Shown: positions 1-7,824 of the stretch, piece after piece
Layout of the letters: each line of letters begins with the position of its first letter
Position numbering within the stretch: position 1 is the first letter of the stretch
Origin: Modicisalibacter tunisiensis
GTDB taxonomy: Bacteria > Pseudomonadota > Gammaproteobacteria > Pseudomonadales > Halomonadaceae
DNA length: 64,000 bases
Assembly: GCF_020148005.1 (NCBI RefSeq)
Contig: NZ_JAGXFD010000002.1
Location: 124,001-188,000 of the forward strand
Reading direction: 5' to 3'
Position numbers and translations under genes: made by a program
The notes under the pieces: model-generated
What the model saw: only the letters and a program-made list of their open reading frames with translations
Database searches by the model: none
What the model was told of the DNA's origin: nothing

Positions 1-417
1 CTGCCACGGGGCATCGGCCTTGACCACGATGGCGCCATAGTCGGCGCCCAGCGCCCCCAGCCAGCGCACCTCGTCGGCGTCGTACTTGCCGAACTTGCCC
101 AGCGCCAGGTTGACGGCAGCCCCCGTGCTCGCCGCCACGATCAGGTTGGGATCGTCGTTGCGCACGCCGTTGACATGGTTGTAGGCCACCGCGCCGATGC
201 CGCCCGGCATGTAGCTGACCATCATCGGCTTGTCGATCAGCCCGGTTTCCTGCAGGGCATTGGCCGCGAGGCGGCAGGTCAGGTCGTACCCACCGCCCGG
301 CTTGGCCGGCGCGATACACTCGGTGGCGCCGGATTGGGCCTGGGCCGAGCCGGCCAGCAGGACGCCGCTGAGTGCGAGCAGCGAAGACCAGTGGCGGAAT
401 GCCGAGTTGAATTTCAT
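1..417 (-). CDS. tctC: Tripartite tricarboxylate transporter substrate-binding protein TctC (partial, 3' end outside window)
   Basis: Periplasmic solute receptor of a tripartite tricarboxylate transporter (Bug/TctC family), expected to deliver citrate or a related carboxylate to TctAB membrane partners that would lie beyond the window edge. The 139 codons visible start with a Sec signal peptide (basic start MKFNSAFRHW, hydrophobic core, AQA cleavage at about residue 28), followed by the family hallmark PGGGYD near residue 40 and MPGGIGAVAYN near 70. The start is the ATG at 415-417, preceded by a purine-rich GGAG-type site on the reverse strand. It diverges from tctD/tctE, the usual arrangement for a transporter controlled by its own two-component system. 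The exact substrate is inference. Confidence 0.88.
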   Translation of the reverse strand, partial: MKFNSAFRHWSSLLALSGVLLAGSAQAQSGATECIAPAKPGGGYDLTCRLAANALQETGLIDKPMMVSYMPGGIGAVAYNHVNGVRNDDPNLIVAASTGAAVNLALGKFGKYDADEVRWLGALGADYGAIVVKADAPWQ

Positions 418-511
418 GGCGGACTCCTGTTTCTTTGTTGTCGAAAGGTGAGGGAGTTCCCTCCTGCCGTCATCGCCTCGATGACTCGAGAGATGCTAGG
501 GGCCCAACCTT

Positions 512-527
512 TCATCAACCTGTCATC
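512..527. promoter_or_regulatory. Candidate response-regulator direct repeat between tctC and tctD
   Basis: Two TCATC units at 512-516 and 523-527 are 11 bp apart, about one helical turn, as expected for tandem OmpR/PhoB-type response regulator binding. They sit in the 140-bp divergent region between tctC and tctD. Assignment to TctD is inference from position and spacing only. Confidence 0.3.
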
Positions 528-557
528 CCCGCCCTACCCTCGTGAGACTTTGGTCCA

Positions 558-1226
558 ATGCGCCTGCTCATCGTCGAAGACGACCCGTTGATTGCCCGCT
601 CGCTCGGCAAGGCTCTCGGCCCGCTGGGCAACACCGTCGAGACGTTCTCGCGCCTGGCCGAGGCCAACGCCGCATTGGCCCACGACCATTTCGACCTGAT
701 CGTGCTCGATCTGGGGCTGCCCGACGGCAACGGCCTGACGCTGCTCGGCGAGCTGCGCGAGCGCGGCGACGCCACCCCGGTGCTGATCCTGACCGCCCGC
801 GGCGGCGTCGACGAACGCGTGCGTGGCCTTGACCTGGGTGCCGACGACTACCTGGCCAAGCCGTTCTCGGTGGCCGAACTCGAGGCCCGGGTGCGCGCCC
901 TGCTGCGCCGCAGCCAGCAGCGCACCGACAATCGCCTGCAGTTCGGCCCGCTATGCTTCGACCCGACCACGGGGACGACCATGCTGCATGGCGAGCCCCT
1001 GGCCCTGCCGCGTCGTGAATTGGGCCTGCTGGAAGGCCTGCTGCTGCATGCCGGACGCATCGCGCCGCGAGAGTTGCTGGTCGACCGCCTGTTCGGCTTC
1101 GGTGACGTGGGGCCCAACGCCCTGGAGGTGTACATCAGTCGACTGCGCAAGCGCCTGCAGGGTAGCGGGCTGCGCATCCGTACCCTGCGTGGCCTGGGCT
1201 ATCGGCTGGAGGAAGAGCCGACGTGA
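558..1226 (+). CDS. tctD: OmpR-family response regulator TctD
   Basis: DNA-binding response regulator expected to control the divergent tricarboxylate transporter. Receiver domain spans about residues 1-115: acidic pocket EDD at 7-9, phospho-acceptor Asp51 in VLDLGLPDG, Thr in LTARG and Lys in LAKPF. A winged-helix OmpR output domain follows (about 125-220) with the typical ending RTLRGLGYRL. At 222 residues it has normal family length. It overlaps tctE by 4 bases (ATGA-like junction, GTG start of tctE inside), so the two are translationally coupled. The divergent tctC gene and the co-transcribed sensor support the TctD name; ligand specificity is not visible from sequence. Confidence 0.9.
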   Translation: MRLLIVEDDPLIARSLGKALGPLGNTVETFSRLAEANAALAHDHFDLIVLDLGLPDGNGLTLLGELRERGDATPVLILTARGGVDERVRGLDLGADDYLAKPFSVAELEARVRALLRRSQQRTDNRLQFGPLCFDPTTGTTMLHGEPLALPRRELGLLEGLLLHAGRIAPRELLVDRLFGFGDVGPNALEVYISRLRKRLQGSGLRIRTLRGLGYRLEEEPT

Positions 1227-2617
1227 TCGCCGTCGACGGCACCCTGAAGCGCCGCCTGGGGGTCTGGCTGCTGGCCACCGTCGGTGTGCTGGGTGCATTC
1301 CTGCTGGTCGAGGCCTATACCAGCGCACAGCGTGCGGCCAACCGCGCCTACGACAGTCAGCTCGAGGCCGCCGGTTTGACTGTCGCCGAGGCGATCCAGT
1401 GGCAGGACGGCCAGCCGATCGTCGAGATGCCGGCGGCCGCCTTTCAGATCCTCGCCACCGACCAGCAGGAGCGGGTGTTCTACGCCATCCTCGACGCGGC
1501 GGGCCGGGAAGTGACCGGCAACCTCGACGGTGCCGTGACGCCCGCCTGGCAACGTGCCGCCAAGGCCGGGCCGGTGTGGATGACCGTGTCGTATCACGGC
1601 ACGTCGATCCGCCTGCACGGCCGCGAATTGACCTCGGCCGGCTGGGAGTCGCTGGATCCGGTGCAGATCTGGGTCGGGCACACCCTCTCGGGGCGCGAGG
1701 CCCTGGCCGGCGACCTGTTCGAGCGCACCCTGACCCGCTTTCTGGCCATGGTGCTGGTCGCCGCTCTGCTGATGCTGCTGGCCATTCGCACCGCCCTCGC
1801 CCCGGTGCGCCGCCTGCGCCAGTCGCTGCGCCAGCGCGATGCCGATGACGTGCGCCCTCTGCACGCACAGGTGCCCGGCGAACTCTACGACATGGCGGAA
1901 ACGCTCAATGCCCTGTTCGCCCGCCAGCGCGAAGGCCGCGACGCGCTGCTGCGCTTCACCGCCGATGCCAGCCATCAGCTCAGGACGCCGCTGGCCGGCC
2001 TGCAGAGTACCAGCGAACTGGCCCTGCAGAGCGAGCAACCCGACGAGTGGCGCCACGCCCTGGAGACCGTCCACGCCAGTGCGGCGCGTACCAGTCGTCT
2101 GGCCGGCCAATTGCTGAGTCTGGCCCGCCTGCGCCACGCCAGCGAGGGCACCCGGGACACGCTGGACCTGTCGGCTGTACTTCGCGACACGCTGATGGAG
2201 TGGGCCGAGCGCGATGCCGCCCAGCATCACGACCTGGGCCTGGCGCCGTTGCCCGCCGAGCCGGTACGTATCCAGGGAGAGTCCTGGTCGCTGCGGGAGA
2301 TGATCGGCAACCTGATCGACAATGCCCTGCGCTACACGCCGCCGGGCAGCGAGATCACCCTGGAGCTGGAACGCCACCCCGGCAGCGTGACGCTGAGCAT
2401 CGAGGACAGCGGTCCCGGCGTCAGCGACGAGCTGCTGGGTCGCCTGCACCAGCCCTTCGAGCGAGGCGGACGCCAGGATACCCAGGGCTCCGGCCTGGGA
2501 CTCGCCATCGTCGATTCCATTGCCCGTCGCCACGATGCCGCGCTCGAGGCACGCAACACCCCGGGGCATGGTCTGTGGGTGGGCGTTCACTTTCCCTTGT
2601 CGGCGGAGACGAACTGA
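1223..2617 (+). CDS. tctE: Sensor histidine kinase TctE
   Basis: Inner-membrane histidine kinase partner of TctD, 464 residues, starting at a GTG that overlaps tctD. Two membrane segments (about residues 10-30 and 170-190) flank a periplasmic sensor region of the TctE N-terminal type. A HAMP-like linker leads to the HisKA dimerisation helix with the phospho-accepting His251 in DASHQLRTPL. The HATPase_c domain shows an N box (NLIDNALRYT), G1 box (EDSGPGVSD) and G2 box (GSGLGLAI). It is expected to sense extracellular tricarboxylates, directly or through the binding protein encoded one base downstream. The family assignment is firm; the ligand is inference. Confidence 0.88.
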   Translation: MIAVDGTLKRRLGVWLLATVGVLGAFLLVEAYTSAQRAANRAYDSQLEAAGLTVAEAIQWQDGQPIVEMPAAAFQILATDQQERVFYAILDAAGREVTGNLDGAVTPAWQRAAKAGPVWMTVSYHGTSIRLHGRELTSAGWESLDPVQIWVGHTLSGREALAGDLFERTLTRFLAMVLVAALLMLLAIRTALAPVRRLRQSLRQRDADDVRPLHAQVPGELYDMAETLNALFARQREGRDALLRFTADASHQLRTPLAGLQSTSELALQSEQPDEWRHALETVHASAARTSRLAGQLLSLARLRHASEGTRDTLDLSAVLRDTLMEWAERDAAQHHDLGLAPLPAEPVRIQGESWSLREMIGNLIDNALRYTPPGSEITLELERHPGSVTLSIEDSGPGVSDELLGRLHQPFERGGRQDTQGSGLGLAIVDSIARRHDAALEARNTPGHGLWVGVHFPLSAETN

Positions 2618-2618
2618 T

Positions 2619-3659
2619 ATGCGGTTCCGGTGGCCATTCGGCCTGCTGTTGGCCTGCCTGTTGCCGCTCACCGCACAGGCCCAGGCCAGGACACCCCTGG
2701 TGGTCGAGGCCGCTCTGGACCGGCAGGTCATCGCCCCGCTGCTCACGGCGTTCGAACACGCCTATCCCGATATCGCCCTGTACTATCACGACCGTTCGAC
2801 GCTGGAGGTCGACCGGCGCGCCCGCGAGGTCCACCCGGCGCCCGATGTGGTGATCAGCTCCGCCATGCCCTGGCAGCTGGCCCGGGTCAACGAGGGACTG
2901 GCCCAGCCACTGACCAGTCCGGCGGCCCGCCACTGGCCGCAGTGGGCCAAGTGGCGCAACGAGGTATTCGGCTTCACCTTCGAGCCCATCGTCACCGTCT
3001 ACCGGCTCGATCTGGCCCGCTACATGAAGCCGCCCGCCACCCATGCCGACCTGCAAGCCATCCTGACCACGCAGCAGGCGCGCCTGAATGGGCGCGTGAC
3101 CACCTACTCCCCCTCGCGCAGCGGGGTCGGCTACACCCTGTTCCAGCAGGACGCGCGCTACTCGCCGCGCTTCTGGGACCTGGTCGCCGCCATGGGCGCC
3201 GCCGAGGTCAGCCTGGAGGACAATACCCAGGCGATGCTCGACGGCCTCAGCGACGGGAAATACTGGGTGAGCTACAATCTGCTGGGTTCCTATGCCATGT
3301 ACTGGGCGCAGACCCACCCGGAAGTCATCGTGCAGGTGCCCCAGGACTATGCGCTGGTCATGATGCGCATGGCCTTCGTGCACCGCGACGCGCCACATCC
3401 GATGGCCGCCAAGGCGTTCGTCGACTTTTTGCTCGGCGTCGAGGGCCAGCGCATCCTCGCCGGCAGCACGCCGCTGTTCAGCGTGCTGCCCGAGGTCATC
3501 GGCCCCTACACCGCCCAGCGCCTGCGCGACCAGGTTGGCGAGCGGCTCTACCCGATCCCGATCAATGCCTCGCTGCTGGCCTTCGTGGACCCGCTGCGCC
3601 GCGAGGCCTTCATGGCCCGCTGGCGGCGCGAGATCAGTATCCTCGAGGATGGTGACTAG
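2619..3659 (+). CDS. Orphan periplasmic substrate-binding protein co-transcribed with tctDE
   Basis: A 346-residue ABC-type (iron/thiamine/polyamine-binding-like) periplasmic solute-binding protein. The N terminus is a signal peptide (MRFRWPFGLLLACLLPL, cleavage after AQAQA near residue 24). The mature part has the bilobal-receptor pattern, with PDVVISSAM in the first lobe and a hinge-region YSPSRSGVGYT. No permease or ATPase gene is adjacent. The ATG lies one base after the tctE stop, so it is coupled to the sensor kinase. In this setting a role as periplasmic co-sensor for TctE is more likely than transport, but this is inference. Its stop codon interlocks with that of the convergent DUF2797 gene. 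Confidence 0.8.
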   Translation: MRFRWPFGLLLACLLPLTAQAQARTPLVVEAALDRQVIAPLLTAFEHAYPDIALYYHDRSTLEVDRRAREVHPAPDVVISSAMPWQLARVNEGLAQPLTSPAARHWPQWAKWRNEVFGFTFEPIVTVYRLDLARYMKPPATHADLQAILTTQQARLNGRVTTYSPSRSGVGYTLFQQDARYSPRFWDLVAAMGAAEVSLEDNTQAMLDGLSDGKYWVSYNLLGSYAMYWAQTHPEVIVQVPQDYALVMMRMAFVHRDAPHPMAAKAFVDFLLGVEGQRILAGSTPLFSVLPEVIGPYTAQRLRDQVGERLYPIPINASLLAFVDPLRREAFMARWRREISILEDGD

Positions 3660-4492
3660 CCGACACTCACCTCGTAGCCGGTAAACTTGCGCAGGTTGAT
3701 CACCCCGGTGTCGAACATCAGGTACTGGCCCTTCAGGCCCATCAGGGTGCCGCCGACGGCGGGCGTCTTGTCGAAGTTGAGCGAGACCACCTTGGTGGGC
3801 GATTCGAGCACCGGGTAGTCGAGCGTCACCGGGGCCTCGTCGAGGGGGCGGATGGCGTCCGCACCGAAGCGCTCGCGCAGTTCATCGAGCCCCGCGGCCA
3901 GCCCCTCGAGCAGCCGGTCACGCTCGGCGACCAGGTCGAGCGGCGCCACCTCGCCCTTGAGCATCGCCCGCCAGTTGGTACGATCCGCCACCTCGCGCTT
4001 GAACAGCGTCTCTACGAAGCCCGACTGCTGGCGGGTGTCGACCTCGAGGATCGGCAGCGCCTGGATCGCCCCCTGATCCAGCCAGCGGGTGGGTACCTGA
4101 GTCTTGCGGGTGATGCCGACCTTGAGCCCCGAGGAGTTGGCCAGATAGACCACATGGGGCCGGAAGCAGTGGCGCTCGCCCCACTCGGGCTCGCGGCAGG
4201 TACCGGCGAAGTAGTGGCAGGTCTCGGGCTTGACGATGCAGGTATCGCACTGGGCCAGCCGCTTGAAGCAGGGGTAGCAGTAGCCCTGAGCGAAGCTCTT
4301 GCGCGTGGCGCGCCCGCAGTGGGTGCAGGCGATGGCGCCGGTGTGGGTCAGGGTGAGCCGCTGCCCCAGCCGGGCGTTGAGGTCCAGACGCAGCTCGCCG
4401 GCCCGCAGGGTATAGCGCGCCGGCCCGCCGCCATCGCCGGGCTCGACCGCCATCTTGCGCAGGCAGCCCTGGCGGGTGATCAGTTCATCCAC
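3656..4492 (-). CDS. DUF2797 family protein
   Basis: Conserved protein of unknown function, 278 residues if translation begins at the GTG at 4490-4492, which overlaps the end of the upstream yeaC-like gene by 13 bases and suggests coupling. Paired cysteine motifs typical of DUF2797 are visible: CTHCGR, CYPCFKRL, CDTC and a later C-H-C cluster (ETCHYFAGTC), consistent with zinc binding. The central stretch VYLANSSGLKVGITR resembles a GIY-YIG-like fold core (V-Y-L-...-K-V-G-I-T). A longer in-frame upstream extension exists but would run through yeaC, so I rejected it. The biochemical role is not known to me. Confidence 0.78.
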   Translation of the reverse strand: MDELITRQGCLRKMAVEPGDGGGPARYTLRAGELRLDLNARLGQRLTLTHTGAIACTHCGRATRKSFAQGYCYPCFKRLAQCDTCIVKPETCHYFAGTCREPEWGERHCFRPHVVYLANSSGLKVGITRKTQVPTRWLDQGAIQALPILEVDTRQQSGFVETLFKREVADRTNWRAMLKGEVAPLDLVAERDRLLEGLAAGLDELRERFGADAIRPLDEAPVTLDYPVLESPTKVVSLNFDKTPAVGGTLMGLKGQYLMFDTGVINLRKFTGYEVSVG

Positions 4493-4740
4493 TTGATGCT
4501 GTCCTCGCCGCCGGCGCTGGACTGGCTGGAGCAGGTGCCCTCGAGATAGCCGACCCGTTCGCTCTCGGGCACGTTGTGCTCGAGTTCGTAACGCATCACG
4601 GCCTCCAGGCAGAGTTCCGTCTGCTCGGGGGTGAGAAAGCGCCCGTCGGGCCACTTGCGCAGCGCCACGGCCTGCTTGAGGCTCCGATAGATCTCGGGCG
4701 TCATCTGCTCGATCATGCGCGCGAAGGTCATGTCACTCAT
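4480..4740 (-). CDS. YeaC-like DUF1315 family protein
   Basis: Small soluble protein of 86 residues, close to the usual length of the E. coli YeaC family (DUF1315). Family pattern is clear: MTPEIYRSLKQAVALRKWPDG, LTPEQTE and QAVMRYE-type segments (here LEAVMRYELEHN), then an acidic-polar tail. The start is the ATG at 4738-4740 with a GGAG site upstream on the reverse strand; an in-frame upstream ATG would lack a ribosome site. It is first in a two-gene unit with the DUF2797 gene, which it overlaps. Function is unknown. Confidence 0.82.
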   Translation of the reverse strand: MSDMTFARMIEQMTPEIYRSLKQAVALRKWPDGRFLTPEQTELCLEAVMRYELEHNVPESERVGYLEGTCSSQSSAGGEDSIKWMN

Positions 4741-4800
4741 CGTCGTCAACTCCGGTAAATCCGAACTCCATTGTCTCACGCCGCGCCGGCGAGCGTCTGC

Positions 4801-5652
4801 TCAGGCCGTGCGGGTCGGGGTACGGCTGGCCCACAGGCCGATGCCCAGCCCGATCAGCAACCCGCCCAGGTGCGCCTCGTTGGCGACGTTGCCGAAGCCC
4901 ACCGGGGCGGCGAAATCGGTCATGGTGAAGACCATCCAGCCGATCATGAACACCACCAGCATGGTCGGCACGAAGAAGCCGCTGTGCGGCCGCCGCCGCG
5001 ACATCAGCCAGACATAGCCCAGCAGCGCGTAGTCGACGCCCGACATGCCGCCGAACAGCACCGTGCCGGTGGCATACTGCGCCAAGTTCGAGCCCAGCGC
5101 GCTGGCCAGCACCACCCAGACGAAGCGGCGCGAGCCGTGCAGGCTCTCGATCTGGCGGCCGAAGTACCACAGCCACAGCATGTTGAAGATCAGGTGCATC
5201 CAGCCGAAGTGCATCAGGGCCGGGGTCAGCAACCGCCACAGCTGGCCGGACGCCAGCGTCTCGCCCAAGGCACCGACCTGCACGCCGTTGCCGACCAGGG
5301 TCACGGGCACGATCGTCAACGCCGCCAGCAGCCGGTCGCCGAACAGCGCCATCAGGCCGAATACCACCAGACACAGCACGACCAGCCCTGCCGCCGCCGG
5401 CGCCTCCGCCAGCACGCCGTGGCGCCAGCTCCCGGCACCCGCCCGCGGCTCGTCAGGGGCGACGGCGAGGGCGTCTCCGCGCTGCCAGCGCTCGACCAGG
5501 CGCATCAGCGCTTCGTGCTGGCCGGGGTCGGCCAGCCACAGGACCTGCCCTTCTGCCTCGTGACTGATGCGGTGGCCGATGCGTCGCGCCCACAGCGCCT
5601 GGCGCAGGGTGCGGGTATCGATATCGTGCGGAATGATCAGCACCTTGTGCAT
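4801..5652 (-). CDS. Rhomboid family intramembrane serine protease (GlpG-like)
   Basis: Integral membrane serine protease of 283 residues. A cytoplasmic N-terminal region of about 85 residues is followed by at least six membrane helices. The catalytic Ser lies in GGMSGVDYAL and the catalytic His in NEAHLGGLLIGLG. The L1-loop motif WRLLTPALMHFGWMHLIFN, with its conserved HxxxN, is intact. The protein probably cleaves membrane substrates in the inner membrane. Start ATG has a GAGGG site 5-6 bases upstream. A terminator lies between it and the phosphoesterase gene upstream, so it has its own transcription unit. The Asp after SGV replaces the commoner Val/Phe. Substrates cannot be predicted. Confidence 0.9.
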   Translation of the reverse strand: MHKVLIIPHDIDTRTLRQALWARRIGHRISHEAEGQVLWLADPGQHEALMRLVERWQRGDALAVAPDEPRAGAGSWRHGVLAEAPAAAGLVVLCLVVFGLMALFGDRLLAALTIVPVTLVGNGVQVGALGETLASGQLWRLLTPALMHFGWMHLIFNMLWLWYFGRQIESLHGSRRFVWVVLASALGSNLAQYATGTVLFGGMSGVDYALLGYVWLMSRRRPHSGFFVPTMLVVFMIGWMVFTMTDFAAPVGFGNVANEAHLGGLLIGLGIGLWASRTPTRTA

Positions 5653-5700
5653 GACGAACCCTCAGACGATGGAAAGCAGGACAGCCGCGGCGACGGGACG

Positions 5701-5736
5701 ACAAAAAGAAAAGTCCGGCGGAGGGGGCCGCCGGAC
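5701..5736 (-). terminator. Rho-independent terminator after the phosphoesterase gene
   Basis: A 9-bp perfect stem (5713-5721 with 5728-5736) closed by an AGGGGG loop is followed on the reverse strand by a T-rich run (TTTTCTTTTTGT, 5701-5712). It lies about 100 bases after the phosphoesterase stop and before the rhomboid gene, ending the nadK-phosphoesterase unit. Confidence 0.85.
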
Positions 5737-5837
5737 AATGAGCAAGGGATCATTCAAGGGAACACTGACTCTGACGGGCGCGGCGGCGAGAAGTTTCATG
5801 ACGACGCAAAAAATTTGTGTAATTAATTGTAAAACCT

Positions 5838-6842
5838 TCAATCCAGGTCGATTTCCCAGGGTCTCGGCCGCGAACGCTCGTCTCGCGGGACCCGCAGCCA
5901 GACGAACTTGTCGGCGTCCAGCCGGGCCTCGCCATCCCAGCGATAGGCGACCAGGCGCCCGTACTTGACCGCGCTGTAGTCCAGGCAGGCGATGTTGGGC
6001 GCCGGCAGCGCCGGCACGCCCTCGCACCAGTAGTGCCCCAGGAACAACGGCGGCTGCTCCGGCCCGTAGTAGGTCAGGCGCTGGCGTTCGCTCGCCGACA
6101 GCGGGCGCGACTCGAGATCCCCCGGCAGGTTGTCGGGCTGGAACACCACATCGCCGTAGGTGCGCGGATGGCGGGCCCAGAAGTGGGCGCGGAAGGTGCG
6201 CCGCGTGAAGCCGTCGCCGGACTGGATCTCGATGCCCTCGGGCAGGCGCAGGTGCGTGCCGCGGGTCAGCCGCTCGAGCACCCGGAAGGCGAAGCTGTCG
6301 GGGTCGGCCGAGGCATCCAGGAACGCCTCGTCGATGCGGGCGCTCGGGTACGCCGCCAGGAAGCGCTCGATCAGCGGCGCGTCCCAGCAGGCATGCACCA
6401 CGCGCATGCCGTCGAGCTCGAGCAGCAGCGGAATCTCCATGAACCACGCCAGCACGTCCTCCCACTCGCCGGGATGATCGCGGTACTGCTCGAGCGTCTC
6501 GCGGATGATCCGGTTGTGGCGCGGCGTGTGTTCGCGCAGCCACTGGCAGCCGGCCTCGGCCGGGCAGCGCCGGCTGTAGGCCAGGGCATTGAACTCGTGG
6601 TTGCCCATCACGATGTGAGCCTCGCCGGCCTCGACCATGTTGCGGGCGATCGTCACGGCCAGACGGATGCGCGGCCCCCGGTCGATCAGATCGCCCAGGA
6701 ACACCGCCTTGCGCCGCGGATGGCGATAGACGCCATCCTGGCGGTGATAGCCCAGCTTCTCGAGCAGGGCCCCCAGGGTGGCGCCGCAGCCGTGCACATC
6801 GCCGATCAGGTCGTAGCCCTCGATACCGCCGCTCATGCTCAT
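5838..6842 (-). CDS. ApaH/PrpE-like calcineurin-type metallophosphoesterase
   Basis: Dinuclear-metal phosphoesterase of 334 residues. All signature motifs of the superfamily are present in order: GDVHGC (about residue 14), GDLIDRGP (50), GNHEF (80), a His in VVHACW (about 150) and a distal GHYW (about 270). This set is typical of bis(5'-nucleosyl)-tetraphosphatase-like or serine/threonine-phosphatase-like enzymes, so diadenosine polyphosphate hydrolysis is the likeliest activity but is inference. It starts one base after the end of nadK, so the two form an operon. The first of two ATGs (6842 and 6836) is chosen because a GGGGGA site precedes it at suitable spacing. Confidence 0.82.
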   Translation of the reverse strand: MSMSGGIEGYDLIGDVHGCGATLGALLEKLGYHRQDGVYRHPRRKAVFLGDLIDRGPRIRLAVTIARNMVEAGEAHIVMGNHEFNALAYSRRCPAEAGCQWLREHTPRHNRIIRETLEQYRDHPGEWEDVLAWFMEIPLLLELDGMRVVHACWDAPLIERFLAAYPSARIDEAFLDASADPDSFAFRVLERLTRGTHLRLPEGIEIQSGDGFTRRTFRAHFWARHPRTYGDVVFQPDNLPGDLESRPLSASERQRLTYYGPEQPPLFLGHYWCEGVPALPAPNIACLDYSAVKYGRLVAYRWDGEARLDADKFVWLRVPRDERSRPRPWEIDLD

Positions 6843-6843
6843 C

Positions 6844-7725
6844 TCATTCCCCCAGCCGGCTGCTCCAGCCGAGCTTGCTGCGACAGATCTCGTAGTAATT
6901 ATGTCCCCGCGGATGGATCAGCGTGAGTCGCTGGGGCTTGCGGCGCACATAGAGGATGTCGCCGGGCTTGGACACCACCTGGGTCTGGCCGTCACAGCTG
7001 ACGTGCGGATAGGCCTCGTTGGTCTCGCCGATATGCAGGGTGATCTCGCTGGCGGCATCGACCACGATCGGCCGGCTCGACAGGGTGTGGGGAAACATCG
7101 GCACCAGGGTGATGGCCTCGAGCCCGGGGTGGACGATCGGCCCCCCGCCGGACAGCGCATAGGCGGTGGAGCCGGTGGGCGTGGCGATGATCAGCCCGTC
7201 GGAACGCTGGCTATAGACGAACTGGCCGTCGACGAACAGCTCGAACTCGATCATGCGCGCCGCCTTGCCGGGATGCACGACGACATCGTTGAGCCCGTCG
7301 GCGGTACCGACCAGCGAGCCGTTGCGGAACACCTCGGCGTCCAGCAGGAAGCGTTGCTCGCTGTCGTAATGTCCGTCCAGCACCGCACCGACCTTGTCCT
7401 CGACATCGTCGGGCGAGATATCGGTCAGAAAGCCCAGCCGACCGCGATTGACGCCGAGCACCGGGGTGCCGCTCAGGCACATGGCGCGCCCGGCCCCCAG
7501 CAGGCTGCCGTCGCCGCCGACCACGATCACCAGGTCGCAGATATCGCCCAGCAGACGCCGGCTCGACTCCTGCTGGCCGTGATCCAGCAGCACGGTGGCA
7601 GTACGATCCTCGATGATGACATGATGCCCCCGGGCACTCAGGAAACGGATCAGGCGCCGCAGCGTCTCGACCACCTTGGCACTGCCCAGGCGGCCGATGA
7701 GACCGATGTTCTTGAAGGGTTGCAT
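6844..7725 (-). CDS. nadK: NAD kinase
   Basis: Cytosolic enzyme that phosphorylates NAD to NADP with ATP, the only route to NADP. Length 293 residues matches bacterial NadK. The catalytic GGDGS motif is in VVGGDGSLLGAGR near residue 70, the NAD-binding segment reads GLNDVVVHPG, and the glycine-rich loop ATPTGSTAYALSGGGP is intact. Preceding region RGRLGFLTD is also typical. It is the first gene of a reverse-strand pair with the metallophosphoesterase (1-base gap). The start is the ATG at 7723-7725. Confidence 0.95.
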   Translation of the reverse strand: MQPFKNIGLIGRLGSAKVVETLRRLIRFLSARGHHVIIEDRTATVLLDHGQQESSRRLLGDICDLVIVVGGDGSLLGAGRAMCLSGTPVLGVNRGRLGFLTDISPDDVEDKVGAVLDGHYDSEQRFLLDAEVFRNGSLVGTADGLNDVVVHPGKAARMIEFELFVDGQFVYSQRSDGLIIATPTGSTAYALSGGGPIVHPGLEAITLVPMFPHTLSSRPIVVDAASEITLHIGETNEAYPHVSCDGQTQVVSKPGDILYVRRKPQRLTLIHPRGHNYYEICRSKLGWSSRLGE

Positions 7726-7824
7726 GCATGTTCCCCAGCCACGTCGAGCGGGTCATTATGCGGGCAGGGCGGGGTCCGGGCAAACGCCGCCACGCACACC
7801 GTCCCACACCCAGGAGAGACGCCG

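Noticed and set aside
1199-2746. Long open frame (about 515 codons) antisense to tctE
   Set aside because: It mirrors the codon bias of tctE in a GC-rich gene, has no recognisable domain and no ribosome site.
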